A DNA stretch of 64,000 nt from Acidianus brierleyi (GCF_003201835.2 NZ_CP029289.2:2798501-2862500); one strand, 5' to 3'; shown: positions 1 through 8,257, numbered from the stretch's first letter. Program-made: numbers and translations. The notes: generated by a model from the letters alone, not told the origin.

Positions 1-690
1 CAGGCCGCAATAAGCTACGAAAGACTCAGGCTTAGGAAAGCGCCTAATATCACCTACAACAATGGTTATACCGACTGCAAGCTTCCCAACTCCCGGTATT
101 GTAGGATGTGGTCTTCCGATACTTGACTCTCGATCATCTCCTTGACCTCTTTTAACTTCTCCTGCGTCTCAAAGAGGGCCTTAGCCAGTATTTTTACCTC
201 TTCAAGTACTATTGGCGTGTATTCAAGTTGGTAGAGTACTTCTTGTGTTCTCCGCTTGCTAGTCTTTCCAACCTCTCCTTGTTTGTCGTTGTCGCTTACT
301 AGGAATAGTGCTCTCTTTAGCCTGTTCTTGTGCTTTACTTCCATGTCCTTTAAGAACAGGTATAGAGTTACGAGTTCTCTAAGGGCGTTATACTCGTACT
401 CCTTAGCCCTGTCTGCCATGTTTTCTAATTTTTCTGCGTCGTAAAAATCTGTTTTCCCGAAGTCCTTTTCCCTTGATAGCACGTTAGGGCTTACTTGTAG
501 TACTCTTATTCCTTTTTCCTTGAAGTATTGGGAGGGCTTTATGGAGTATACTCAGGTGGGCTCCAGGACTATCGTGCAAGGCTTCATCTCGAGGATTTTT
601 TCATAGCCTTTTAAGTTGTTCTCATATTTCCCTCCCCTGTTCGTGATTAAATTGTCTTTTGATATATCTATCCCTATGGGGTATTACTCT
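1..690 (-). pseudogene. IS110-family transposase remnant, cut by the window edge
   Basis: On the minus strand the N-terminal DEDD-type segment (GIDISKD) starts near 682. An in-frame TGA at 552-554 interrupts a motif that normally reads EPTGVYS; here it is EPT-stop-VYS, so a single GGA to TGA change would explain it. The middle segment, including GKTDFYDAEKL, is open from 482 to 66. Near 100-110 the frame shifts, and the C-terminal Transposase_20 motif IPGVGKLAVGITIVVGDIRRF continues past position 1 in another frame. No start codon is left: a stop precedes the GIDISKD segment. The element is IS110-like by motif order and is clearly dead, with one nonsense change and at least one frameshift. 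The exact IS name cannot be given. Confidence 0.85.
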
Positions 691-849
691 TTACTCCCTA
701 GAGCTAATAAAACCTATATAGGAAGTATTAGCGATGTTTTCTGTTCGTACTCTTCCGCTATCATGGAACAAGTTTTATAACTTGGGAGGGGATAAGTAAC
801 TTATGAGGGGGTAAGTTTCACGTTATTTGATCCTAGACCTAAAGATAAA

Positions 850-1911
850 TTGAAAGATATATTTGACAGAGAAAAAGAAATTAACGTATTAAGAAATTCC
901 CTTGATTCTCCATTGACTGTCATTTTAGGCTTAAGAAGAACGGGCAAAACGTCGTTAGTTAAGTCGGTTCTTAATAACATAAGAGCCACTTACGTATTCT
1001 TGGACATGAGAAGATTTGAAAACAAGGAATACATAGTTTACAAGGATTTTCTAAGTGTATTGGAGAGAGAAGTTAACTCAATTACTAGAAAATATAAAGG
1101 ATTAGTTGACTATTTCAAGACAGTTAAAGGAGTGAATTTTGCAGGTCTTTCTTTAAGCTTTAGTTGGGGAAAAGAAAGGACAGAGCTTTCTGACGTACTT
1201 TCTTCGTTAAATGAGTGGGCTGAGGATAATGGTAATAACGTAATCTTGGTTTTAGATGAGGCTCAAGAACTGATAAAGCTTAAGGGATATGACATACTAC
1301 CGTCAATAGCTTATACCTTTGATAATTTAAGAAACTTGAGTTTCATAGTAACTGGTTCAGAAATAAGGGTAAAATCAAAGTTCTTAAGGTTTGACAATGA
1401 GAACTCTCCACTTTACGGTAGAGCTTACGTAGAAATTAACGTTAACCCTTTTGATAAGGATACATCAATTAAATTCCTTGAGAAGGGTTTTGAGGAACAA
1501 GGAATTAAATTCAGTAGAGCGGAAGAGGTTTACGAAGAACTGGGAGGTAACCCTGGTTGGCTAACCTATTATGGTTACGTTTATATTAAGAAAAGAGACA
1601 CGGACGTAATGGAAGGAACTAAAAAATACGCTAAGAAGTTGTTATCTACTGAATTCTGTAATTTCCTAATTGAAGGCAATAGATTACAGTCAAAGGAAAG
1701 ATATCTTAAAGTTCTAGAAACGTGCAAATTCGGTTGTTCATGGAAGGACATAAAGAATGCATTAGAGGCGTTGGAAGGAAGAGAAATAAACGATGATACA
1801 TTGTACACTATACTTCATAATTTATTAGAGTATTCGTTTCTAATCAAGGAGAACAGAAAATACTTTTTAGCTGATCCCATTTTAAAGGAGATAAGTAATG
1901 TAAAGTGTTAA
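850..1911 (+). CDS. Archaeal STAND/AAA-type ATPase (ATPase_2 family)
   Basis: This is a P-loop ATPase of the family abundant in Archaea (Pfam ATPase_2), often linked to mobile or defence-like DNA; cellular roles are mostly unknown. Walker A (GLRRTGKTSLVK) lies near residues 22-33 and Walker B (VILVLDEAQE) near 130-140. A sensor-like VTGSE follows, and the C-terminal third looks like a winged helix (NNLLEYSFLIKENRKYFLADP). The TTG start at 850 is the first in-frame start available. However, the frame stays open upstream and encodes a plausible family N-terminus, TLFDPRPKDK. An ATG at 803 would join that frame if the run of five G at 807-811 had one more base. The true N-terminus may therefore be damaged or mis-assembled. 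The gene sits between transposase remnants. Confidence 0.85.
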   Translation: MKDIFDREKEINVLRNSLDSPLTVILGLRRTGKTSLVKSVLNNIRATYVFLDMRRFENKEYIVYKDFLSVLEREVNSITRKYKGLVDYFKTVKGVNFAGLSLSFSWGKERTELSDVLSSLNEWAEDNGNNVILVLDEAQELIKLKGYDILPSIAYTFDNLRNLSFIVTGSEIRVKSKFLRFDNENSPLYGRAYVEINVNPFDKDTSIKFLEKGFEEQGIKFSRAEEVYEELGGNPGWLTYYGYVYIKKRDTDVMEGTKKYAKKLLSTEFCNFLIEGNRLQSKERYLKVLETCKFGCSWKDIKNALEALEGREINDDTLYTILHNLLEYSFLIKENRKYFLADPILKEISNVKC

Positions 1912-2335
1912 GTCCTTGAGTAATATGCCGTTGTCAGCAGTTTCCGAGAAGCCGTGAAGTTTAACCGTTTTGATATTATTTAACATTCCTAACCCTTTTA
2001 ATTCTATTAAGTAAGCTGAAGCCATGTGTCTATTAAATCCCTTTTCCTTCATCACCTTCTTATGATCCTCAGAATTAGTAGTACCCTTAGGATTAACTAG
2101 GATGACGTTAAAACCCGACCTTAACGATTTAATAACACCGTGGATTAAAAACTGCTTCTTAGCAAATCTACTAATCCTTCTGTTACCAATCCTACTCTTA
2201 GTAAAAATTCCTCCTCTTTATTAGGAATAAATCCTCAAAGACAATGTGGTCAACACAAATCCTCGAAAGGGAATTAATGGCTCATGACAAAGCATTCAAT
2301 CGCAAGCCTTAGCAAGCTTCTTACTGAAAAACAAA
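1912..2335 (-). pseudogene. TnpB/OrfB-like (IS200/IS605-IS607 type) transposase remnant
   Basis: No open gene is present, but reading the minus strand across frameshifts gives a RuvC-like C-terminal half. Near 2285-2210 is DHIVFEDLFLIKRRNF, with the Glu typical of the second RuvC motif. Then from 2200 to 1930 come KSRIGNRRISRFAKKQFLIHG, VILVNPKGTTNSEDHKK and FNRHMASAYLIELKGL. The VNPKGT stretch corresponds to the VNPRGTS of TnpB proteins, but the cysteine zinc finger is absent, and the usual third RuvC Asp position reads His. Several frameshifts and a stop near 2305 show it is inactive. It abuts the stop codon of the ATPase convergently. Confidence 0.65.
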
Positions 2336-2368
2336 AACAAGATAATCAATATAGAAAATTAGAAAGTC

Positions 2369-2379
2369 TTATATATCTC
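2369..2379 (+). promoter_or_regulatory. TATA-like box for the small membrane protein
   Basis: CTTATATATC lies about 28 nt ahead of the ATG at 2399. That is the spacing expected for a leaderless archaeal transcript. Confidence 0.4.
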
Positions 2380-2398
2380 TTGTAGTAGAGAAAATTAT

Positions 2399-2641
2399 AT
2401 GATACCAGAATATTTAGGTGGATTAATTTTCATATTGATTATAATTGGAATGTTATCATTAGTAGTTTACGCTGTATTGAATATTTTTTATCCAAAATCT
2501 CCCAGAAAGCTTAAAATTGAAGCCTCGGTAATTCTAGGTTTCATAATACTCGCATTATTTTCGTCTTTCACATCTTTCATTCTTTTAATAGTTATTCTAG
2601 CTTTGGGTTTAGGTTTAATATATGGATTTAAGAAAATATAA
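2399..2641 (+). CDS. Small two-helix membrane protein
   Basis: This 80-residue protein has two strongly hydrophobic segments (about residues 7-29 and 42-75, the second long enough for one or two passes). They are separated by a short basic loop, YPKSPRKLK. It has no cysteine, charged catalytic cluster or other motif that I recognise. The ATG is placed by a TATA-like box about 28 nt upstream, and no SD sequence is needed. It stands alone between IS debris and the VapBC pair. The function is unknown. Small membrane proteins like this are common in Sulfolobales genomes, and nothing here points to a toxin. Confidence 0.6.
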   Translation: MIPEYLGGLIFILIIIGMLSLVVYAVLNIFYPKSPRKLKIEASVILGFIILALFSSFTSFILLIVILALGLGLIYGFKKI

Positions 2642-2850
2642 TCTTTATTATTAAAATTTTTATATTTTCTTACATTTTAATAATTATAAAGGAGGATATA
2701 ACTAATTATACTCATGTTAAACATTCCATTAGATTGTACTCATCTCATTCTGGGCATTTCTAAGTATTATTATAAATGCTTCATAATTTCCTCTTATGGG
2801 AAGTGAGAGTGGGAAAGACTTAATTATCAGCTTACCTTAAATTTTTATTT

Positions 2851-3105
2851 ATGGAAATGAGAAAAGCAGACAGTAAAGGCAGAATTTATTTTGGTAATGA
2901 ATACGCTGGAAAGAATTTTTACGTAGTGAAAATATTTGACGGTATACTTTTGCTTGATAACGAGATCAAAGCTAAGGAAATTGAAGAAAAGAAGGAGGAA
3001 TTCTTAAAAGGAAATATAGAGAAATTATTAGAATTTTTAGGTGAACCTACAGAAGAAGAAATAAAGGAGGTAGTTGAAAGATCGAGGAAAAGAAGATTAT
3101 CGTAG
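2851..3105 (+). CDS. vapB: VapB-type antitoxin (AbrB/SpoVT-like)
   Basis: At 84 residues this is the size of VapB antitoxins. The N-terminal half (KADSKGRIYFGNEYAGKNFYVV) fits the swapped-hairpin AbrB-like DNA-binding fold, in which DSKGRI is the recurrent motif. The C-terminal half is a charged helix (EEKKEEFLKGNIEKLLEFL, then EEEIKEVVERSRKRR) that would wrap the toxin. It would repress its own operon and neutralise the PIN nuclease encoded just downstream. The end of this gene overlaps the open frame of the toxin by 28 nt, the usual arrangement for translational coupling. The family assignment rests on motif, size and neighbour. Confidence 0.8.
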   Translation: MEMRKADSKGRIYFGNEYAGKNFYVVKIFDGILLLDNEIKAKEIEEKKEEFLKGNIEKLLEFLGEPTEEEIKEVVERSRKRRLS

Positions 3106-3473
3106 ATACAAACATAATAATAAGTAAAAAATTCTTAGATCTTAATAATGTAATAGTAACTGAGAGTGTGGTTCAAGAACTTGCGGAATTTATATTTCAA
3201 AAATATCTAGATTATATGAATTCTTCACAACAAGAGAGAGCTAATGGATACATAAAACTCTTCAAATATTTGATCGAATACTTGTCTAAATATCCTTTAC
3301 TGAGTCATTCCTTCAAGGATTATATTCAAGCTATAGATCTCTCTACTAGTAGGAATATCGATGTTACAGACGCTCTTTTAGTAATAACTGCTCTCAAACT
3401 GAATACAGTAATAATGACTAAGGATAAGGATTTTGAGAGAGTTAAGGATCTAGTAAAAATAAAATATTTGTGA
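3078..3473 (+). CDS. vapC: VapC-type PIN-domain ribonuclease toxin with no canonical start codon
   Basis: The PIN fold is complete in this frame: KKIIVDTNIII (first Asp, about 3105), VVQELAEF (Glu), VTDALLVITALKL (third acid) and MTKDKDFERV (fourth acid). These four acidic residues bind the metal for RNA cleavage. The frame opens after a TGA at 3075-3077, but the codons up to the first Asp are AAG ATC GAG GAA AAG AAG ATT ATC GTA GAT, with no ATG, GTG or TTG. The first canonical start is a GTG at 3168, which would remove the first catalytic Asp and about 30 residues. Initiation at ATT or ATC, frameshifting from the antitoxin, or silencing by loss of the start codon are the alternatives. Full length would be about 125-131 residues, normal for VapC. 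Confidence 0.75.
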   Translation, partial: KIEEKKIIVDTNIIISKKFLDLNNVIVTESVVQELAEFIFQKYLDYMNSSQQERANGYIKLFKYLIEYLSKYPLLSHSFKDYIQAIDLSTSRNIDVTDALLVITALKLNTVIMTKDKDFERVKDLVKIKYL

Positions 3474-3513
3474 ATAAAAACATTTTATGCTATTAAAAAT
3501 TTTCCTGTTGACA

Positions 3514-3642
3514 TGCTTTGTGGATCTGTTCAATTTTTCTAAGAGACTACATTAAACTTACTTTTAATTCTACTGCTGATTTAGAATTTATACTGAAGAA
3601 GTGAGTCTAGAGCCTAAGAAAATTCAACTAGTCCACAAAACA
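3514..3642. mobile_element. MITE, copy 1, with a perfect 9-bp target-site duplication
   Basis: This 129-bp non-coding element has imperfect terminal inverted repeats about 30 bp long. The left end reads TGCTTTGTGGATCTGTTCAA, and the reverse complement of the right end begins TGTTTTGTGGACTAGTTGAA. It is bounded by the exact direct repeat CTGTTGACA at 3505-3513 and 3643-3651. It resembles the other elements at 6366-6493 and 28591-28713, and it shares its terminus with the IS5-type remnant ending at 13044. That suggests it was moved by that transposase. Sulfolobus MITEs derived from IS5-family elements are known, but the exact class is not assigned here. Confidence 0.85.
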
Positions 3643-3788
3643 CTGTTGACAGTATTTTTCAAATATCTGTTTACATCTTGAAGAGTTTTATGCTTGGTTA
3701 TAGAACTAAAGTTAATCGATATATTTAACAAACTAGCTTAAATAAATATTTTTAAATATTTAATGCTATAATCATACAGTGATATGTC

Positions 3789-4862
3789 TTGATTATTGTT
3801 GAAAGTAATGGAAAAAGAGAGGAAATTCCTGTAATAGATTATCATGTCCATGTTTGGAAAGCAAATGAAGATAATTGGCTGAGACCAGAATTAGCTAAAG
3901 GTTGGATAGACTGTTTTTATGATTATCATAAATCCTTAACTCCAGAAGAGTACCTCATGAATTATGAGACTTTTAAGTATTATGGAGCAGATAAAATGAT
4001 AGAAGACGTAATGGTAAATGGATATGTAGACGTAGCAATAACGCAACCTCAATATCTGCAATACTTCTATAGAGAACCATTTGGGAATACTGATGAATTT
4101 GGGAAGCTAGTTCTTTCTAATCCATATAGGTTCGTTATAGGTACTAGGTGGGATCCTAGAGACGGCGAAGAAGGAAAAAAGAGATTAGAAGAAGACGTAA
4201 GAAAATATAGGGTGAAACCATGGCAGATGAAACATGTCAAATTGTATACTGCAGAATGGAAAGATATTAACGGAAATTTGTCGAGAGGATGGAGGCTTGA
4301 CTCAAAGGAAGCATTTGATTTTATAGAATTTAGTAAATCTTTAGGAATTGACATTTTAGTGGCACATAAGGGACCTACTGTATGGCCATTGGATAAGGAC
4401 GCTTTCGATATAAAAGACGTTGACTCTGCAGCCTCTTCTTTTCCTGAGATGAAATTCGTTGTAACTCATATAGGATTACCAAGATTAGAAGATTTTGTAT
4501 GGACTGCAGTACAAGATAAGAATATCTATGCAGGATTAGCCGTTGCGTCAGCGTTTGTCCATAAAAGACCGAAATATTTTGCGCAGATAATGGCTGAATT
4601 GCTCTTCTGGTTAGGCCCTGACAGAATACTCATGGGAACAGATTATGCCATATGGAATCCTAAATGGATATTGGAAGATTTCATTAAGTTTGAACTTCCA
4701 GAGGACGTTAAAAGGGAATATGGAGTAGAATTAACTCTAGATGTAAAAAAGAAGATTTTATATGAAAACGCATCGAAATTGTGGGGAATCAACGTTAATG
4801 ATGTAAAGAGAAGAGAGGATGAAATAAGTAAAAAAGCTAAAGTTCTTAAGGTGAATCTATGA
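3789..4862 (+). CDS. Metal-dependent amidohydrolase (amidohydrolase_2 family)
   Basis: A TIM-barrel hydrolase of 357 residues. Metal-binding positions are visible: VIDYHVHVW (HxH, about 17-24), LVAHKGP, FVVTHIGLPR and the late Asp in MGTDYAIWNP. The family includes decarboxylases such as ACMS and gamma-resorcylate decarboxylase, as well as hydrolases, so the reaction cannot be fixed. The start used is TTG at 3789. It overlaps the DUF59 gene by 4 nt, and that gene overlaps the alcohol dehydrogenase by 4 nt, so the three are one translationally coupled operon. The same trio occurs beside soluble diiron propane monooxygenase operons in actinobacteria (from memory), which hints at a role in maturation or downstream alcohol oxidation; that part is inference. 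Confidence 0.85.
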   Translation: MIIVESNGKREEIPVIDYHVHVWKANEDNWLRPELAKGWIDCFYDYHKSLTPEEYLMNYETFKYYGADKMIEDVMVNGYVDVAITQPQYLQYFYREPFGNTDEFGKLVLSNPYRFVIGTRWDPRDGEEGKKRLEEDVRKYRVKPWQMKHVKLYTAEWKDINGNLSRGWRLDSKEAFDFIEFSKSLGIDILVAHKGPTVWPLDKDAFDIKDVDSAASSFPEMKFVVTHIGLPRLEDFVWTAVQDKNIYAGLAVASAFVHKRPKYFAQIMAELLFWLGPDRILMGTDYAIWNPKWILEDFIKFELPEDVKREYGVELTLDVKKKILYENASKLWGINVNDVKRREDEISKKAKVLKVNL

Positions 4863-5266
4863 GTGTAGAAAATGTACTTAAATCCATAATTGATCCTGAA
4901 ACAAATTATTCAATTACCGAACTGGGATTTATTAAAAAAATTGAGAAGGAGCATATAGTTTTGTCTCCCCCTACTTACTGGTGTCCTCCAATGTTCCTCT
5001 ATATGATTATGGAAGAAATAAAAGTCAAATTGCCTAACATTACCATTGAGGTTAGCGATCATCACGATGCAAAAAGATTAACAGAATGTATAAATTCCAG
5101 GAAAAGTTTTTCAGAATGTTATTCCAGTGAGGTTTCAGGAAATGAATATAACGAGATAAAAGAGAAATTCATCACGAAGAGGATGAAAAAAGACAGATTA
5201 ACTAACCTATCTTTTAATATAAATGGGGAAATGTGCAAACTCCTTTCTGAGGCTAGAAGAAAATGA
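4859..5266 (+). CDS. DUF59 / MIP18-like metal-sulfur cluster assembly-type protein
   Basis: A 135-residue protein whose N-terminal half matches the DUF59 (PaaD/MIP18-like) fold: VLKSIIDPETNYSITELGFIKKI, then PPTYWCPPMFLYMI with the conserved cysteine in a C-P-P context. The family helps insert or repair Fe-S or other metal centres. The C-terminal third (about residues 75-135) has extra cysteines (ECIN, ECYSS, EMCK) and is not recognisable, so it may be a lineage-specific extension. ATG overlaps the upstream amidohydrolase stop by 4 nt, and its own stop overlaps the alcohol dehydrogenase start by 4 nt. Tight coupling suggests it serves a metalloenzyme related to those genes; the target is not visible in this operon. 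Confidence 0.75.
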   Translation: MSVENVLKSIIDPETNYSITELGFIKKIEKEHIVLSPPTYWCPPMFLYMIMEEIKVKLPNITIEVSDHHDAKRLTECINSRKSFSECYSSEVSGNEYNEIKEKFITKRMKKDRLTNLSFNINGEMCKLLSEARRK

Positions 5267-6291
5267 AAGCTTTCAGAATTCATGACTATAATAAACCCTT
5301 AGTAATGGATAACGTTCCTGAACCTAAAATAAGCGAACCGTACGATATCATAGTTAGAATAAAGGGGGCTGGAGTATGCAGAACTGATCTTCATATCCAA
5401 GAAGGAGTATGGAAAGATGTATTTAATCCTAAACTTCCGTTTACTATAGGCCATGAGAACGTTGGAATAGTAGAAGAAGTTGGAAGTGCAGTAGACTGGA
5501 TAGAAAGAGGCGATTCAGTTATTCTTCACCCTTATATTACATGCAGACATTGTAGAGCATGTAGAGCAGGAAACGATATGCATTGTCCTTATGGAAAGTT
5601 CCCTGGATTAGATGGTACTGATGGAGGATATGCAGAATATCTTAAAACGTCTGCATTCTCTGCAATAAAAATACCTAAAGGGATAGATATAGCTCCTATG
5701 GCTCCTTTAGCAGACGCAGGAATTACTGCTTATCATGCAGTCAAAAAATTGTCTTCCTATTTTTATCCCGGATCAACGGCTGTTGTAATAGGAGTAGGAG
5801 GTTTAGGACACATAGGAATCCAAGTTTTAAAAGCGATAACTCCTGCAAAGGTTATAGCCATTGACGTAAATGAAGAAAAAATAAAATTAGCTAAAGAACT
5901 CGGTGCTGATGAGACTATCATTGCAGATAAGGATGGCGGAGTATCTGATGTGTTGAAGATCACTGATGGTGGAGCAGACGTTGTAATAGATTTTGTTGGA
6001 GAATACTCTACGCCATCTAACTCCTTAAAGATGATAAGAAAAGGAGGAATCTATTCTATTGTAGGATATGGAGGAGAAGTTTCAGACAAGACATTGGATT
6101 TCATAAGTAGGGAGATAAGTATAGTTGGAAATCTTGTAGGTACCTATAACGAACTCTCTGAATTAGTCAATCTTTATTCTCAAGGAAAAGTAAAATTGAA
6201 AGTAAAAACTTTCTCGCTGGAAGAAGCTAATGAAGCATTAGAAGAGTTAAAACATGGAAAAATATTGGGAAGAGGAGTTCTAGTAACATGA
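5263..6291 (+). CDS. adh: Zinc-dependent NAD(P) alcohol dehydrogenase (MDR family)
   Basis: A complete 342-residue medium-chain dehydrogenase/reductase. The catalytic-zinc ligands are in GVCRTDLHI and GHENVGIVEE; the structural-zinc site is CRHCRACRAGNDMHC (about residues 93-107). The Rossmann glycine motif VIGVGGLGHIG is near 175, followed by an acidic end to beta-2 (AIDVNEEK) that favours NAD over NADP. Residue order and length match crenarchaeal NAD-ADHs such as the Sulfolobus solfataricus enzyme, which oxidises primary and secondary alcohols. It is the last gene of a coupled operon with the amidohydrolase and DUF59 protein. The physiological substrate is unknown. Confidence 0.92.
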   Translation: MKAFRIHDYNKPLVMDNVPEPKISEPYDIIVRIKGAGVCRTDLHIQEGVWKDVFNPKLPFTIGHENVGIVEEVGSAVDWIERGDSVILHPYITCRHCRACRAGNDMHCPYGKFPGLDGTDGGYAEYLKTSAFSAIKIPKGIDIAPMAPLADAGITAYHAVKKLSSYFYPGSTAVVIGVGGLGHIGIQVLKAITPAKVIAIDVNEEKIKLAKELGADETIIADKDGGVSDVLKITDGGADVVIDFVGEYSTPSNSLKMIRKGGIYSIVGYGGEVSDKTLDFISREISIVGNLVGTYNELSELVNLYSQGKVKLKVKTFSLEEANEALEELKHGKILGRGVLVT

Positions 6292-6650
6292 AAACGTAAG
6301 TAGTTCACAAATCTTTATGTTAAATTTTTATTAATAATAAAAACTTACCAGAAATACTGATTACATACTTTGTAGAATTCCTCAATTTTTTGAATAATTA
6401 GCTCATAGAGTTTTCTTAAATTCAAAATCTAACGTTAGATTAATAGTAAGTTTAATGATCCATTAATAAAATTTTAAAGTAACCCACAAAGCAATACATT
6501 TAACACTTTATTTGATAAAGAAATATTAGATCCGATATTAAGACCATTTTATATCATTAAAAAAGATAAGATACAATCTGACTTGCATAAATTAAAGATA
6601 GAAAATTATTATAATATAAAATATTAGCATGACATACGTAATTAAAATAG
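6292..6650. other. Intergenic region holding MITE copy 2
   Basis: No coding potential is seen. The central part is the MITE at 6366-6493. The remaining 130 bp or so before 6651 is very AT-rich and presumably contains the promoter of the regulator gene; no single TATA box stands out. Confidence 0.6.
6366..6493. mobile_element. MITE, copy 2, degraded
   Basis: The left end TACTTTGTAGAATTCCTCAA matches the left end of copy 1 in about three quarters of positions. The right end is CCCACAAAGCA, the inverse of TGCTTTGTGGG. At 128 bp it is nearly the same length as copy 1. The flanking 9-mers (CTGATTACA and ATACATTTA) do not match, so the target duplication has decayed or the boundaries are off by a few bases. 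Confidence 0.6.
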
Positions 6651-7325
6651 ATGATAACTAAACTGTCTCTAGAGTTAGAACATTATGGAGATTGGACTGT
6701 ATTTTCGGAAAACTTTGATAAACTCACTGCTGATAGTGTATATTTTTTTACTAATCCGTCTAGCAGACTGAATTATGAAATATTTCATGTAATGTCTTCA
6801 AAACAAGACAACATAGTAGATTTTATTAGAATGATAAGGAGATCAAAAGATATAAGAGTTATAAAATATATTTTTATTTCAAAAAATTTAGCAGAAATTC
6901 ATTTGACTGGATCTTATGACTCTTCCATTAGGAAAATTTTTATGGAACGAATGAGTATAGTAAAGAATTTATCAGTTAAAGACGGTTTTGAGAATTATAT
7001 TATATATATAGTAAACGGAGATCGGGATTTGATAAGGGAACTATATGAAGATTTAAAACATGTAGCTAAAATAAAAAGTTTCATCATAGAAGAATATGCA
7101 AAAGATAGTAACTATGTATTTTCAAGTCCCTTATTATCAAAAAGAGAAAAAACGATATTATTAGAAGCTTATAAGGAAGGATATTTCAATTATCCTAGAA
7201 ATATTACACTTGAAAAATTATCCAATAGGCTAGGTATATCTAAAGCCGTAACGAATTATTATCTTAGAAATGGTATAAGGAAAATCATAAGAAATTATCT
7301 TATTCAAGATCAGGAATATTGTTAA
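6651..7325 (+). CDS. HTH_10 (bacterio-opsin-activator-like) transcriptional regulator
   Basis: A 224-residue protein with a C-terminal helix-turn-helix of the HTH_10 type. LSKREKTILLEAYKEGYF (about residues 160-177) is followed by ITLEKLSNRLGISKAVTNYYLR, the recognition helix region. The N-terminal 150 residues resemble the BAT-like ligand-binding or ACT-like region only in general layout; no ligand is evident. The start at 6651 is preceded by a stop-terminated short frame at 6630. It lies between the ADH operon and a convergent MBL hydrolase gene. It could control either the ADH operon upstream or the MFS/sugar-acid genes; the sequence does not decide. Confidence 0.8.
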   Translation: MITKLSLELEHYGDWTVFSENFDKLTADSVYFFTNPSSRLNYEIFHVMSSKQDNIVDFIRMIRRSKDIRVIKYIFISKNLAEIHLTGSYDSSIRKIFMERMSIVKNLSVKDGFENYIIYIVNGDRDLIRELYEDLKHVAKIKSFIIEEYAKDSNYVFSSPLLSKREKTILLEAYKEGYFNYPRNITLEKLSNRLGISKAVTNYYLRNGIRKIIRNYLIQDQEYC

Positions 7326-7331
7326 TATTTC

Positions 7332-8249
7332 CTAATCTAACTTATATAAGGATATTTCGCCTTCTTTCTTAATCTTAACATTATTTCCAAAGTATTTAAT
7401 TAATGCTTCAGATGTTATAAAGGCTTGAGGATATATCTGTTTAACATTGAAAGCCTTTAATAATCTCTCTGTAAACTCTCCTAATGAGAGAAAATCTGAT
7501 GAGAGAAGATCATACGCACTAGAAATAAGTTTAACTACAGTCTCGATTGATGCATTTAGGAACCTATCTACTTCTGAGCCTTCTATTATTCTTTTATTAG
7601 ATGGCAGATAATTATGCCCAGGAATTATTATTTCAGGATTCATTTTAATAACTTTTTGAAGAGTTACTAAATATTTTTTAATATCAGATATTTGTGGAAT
7701 AGCGTTAGTTTTGGAAGATCCTATTATGCCTTCACCTTGAATGCCATCACTTGTAAATAATATATTCCTAATACGAAATAGCAGAGTACCAGCTACGTGA
7801 CCTTCTCCTTCAACAACTTCAACAATGTCGTGTATATCATCAAAATTTGTACTATGAATTTTAGGATATCCTAGTTCAGTTCTAATATATCTATAATATT
7901 CTTTGGTATACTTAGTACTTAAGAACTTTGCATATTTATGTGGAAAAAAGCTATATATAGACGTATATGTTGAAGAGAGAAGGCTTTTAGTTATAGGATG
8001 AGATCTTATCTCTACACCGAGATTAGCTAGCTTCCCACTACCACCTGCATGATCATAGTGACTGTGAGAGACTAATGCGATTTTAGGTAACCTAATACCT
8101 TGTACTAGTTCTTCGATTTCTGAAGTATATGAAGTATCTAGAAGAATGGGTATTCTTTTATCTATATATAACAAGTTTAAATCTACGTCTTGTAGATATG
8201 TAGCTAATAATAATATATCTTTATCTATCTCTTTAATTTCGAAGTTCAT
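7332..8249 (-). CDS. MBL-fold metallo-hydrolase
   Basis: A 305-residue metallo-beta-lactamase-fold enzyme. The HxHxDH metal motif is SHSHYDHAGG (about residues 81-90). Further ligands sit in EGEGHVAG and LFTSDGIQG, and PGHNY provides the last His. The substrate cannot be named: the family includes glyoxalase II, lactonases and thioesterases. The gene is 8 nt downstream of the MFS transporter on the same strand, so the two are probably co-transcribed. With the divergent enolase-superfamily dehydratase beyond, a lactonase or hydrolase step acting on an imported sugar-acid derivative is plausible, but this is inference. Confidence 0.85.
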   Translation of the reverse strand: MNFEIKEIDKDILLLATYLQDVDLNLLYIDKRIPILLDTSYTSEIEELVQGIRLPKIALVSHSHYDHAGGSGKLANLGVEIRSHPITKSLLSSTYTSIYSFFPHKYAKFLSTKYTKEYYRYIRTELGYPKIHSTNFDDIHDIVEVVEGEGHVAGTLLFRIRNILFTSDGIQGEGIIGSSKTNAIPQISDIKKYLVTLQKVIKMNPEIIIPGHNYLPSNKRIIEGSEVDRFLNASIETVVKLISSAYDLLSSDFLSLGEFTERLLKAFNVKQIYPQAFITSEALIKYFGNNVKIKKEGEISLYKLD

Positions 8250-8257
8250 ATTTTATT

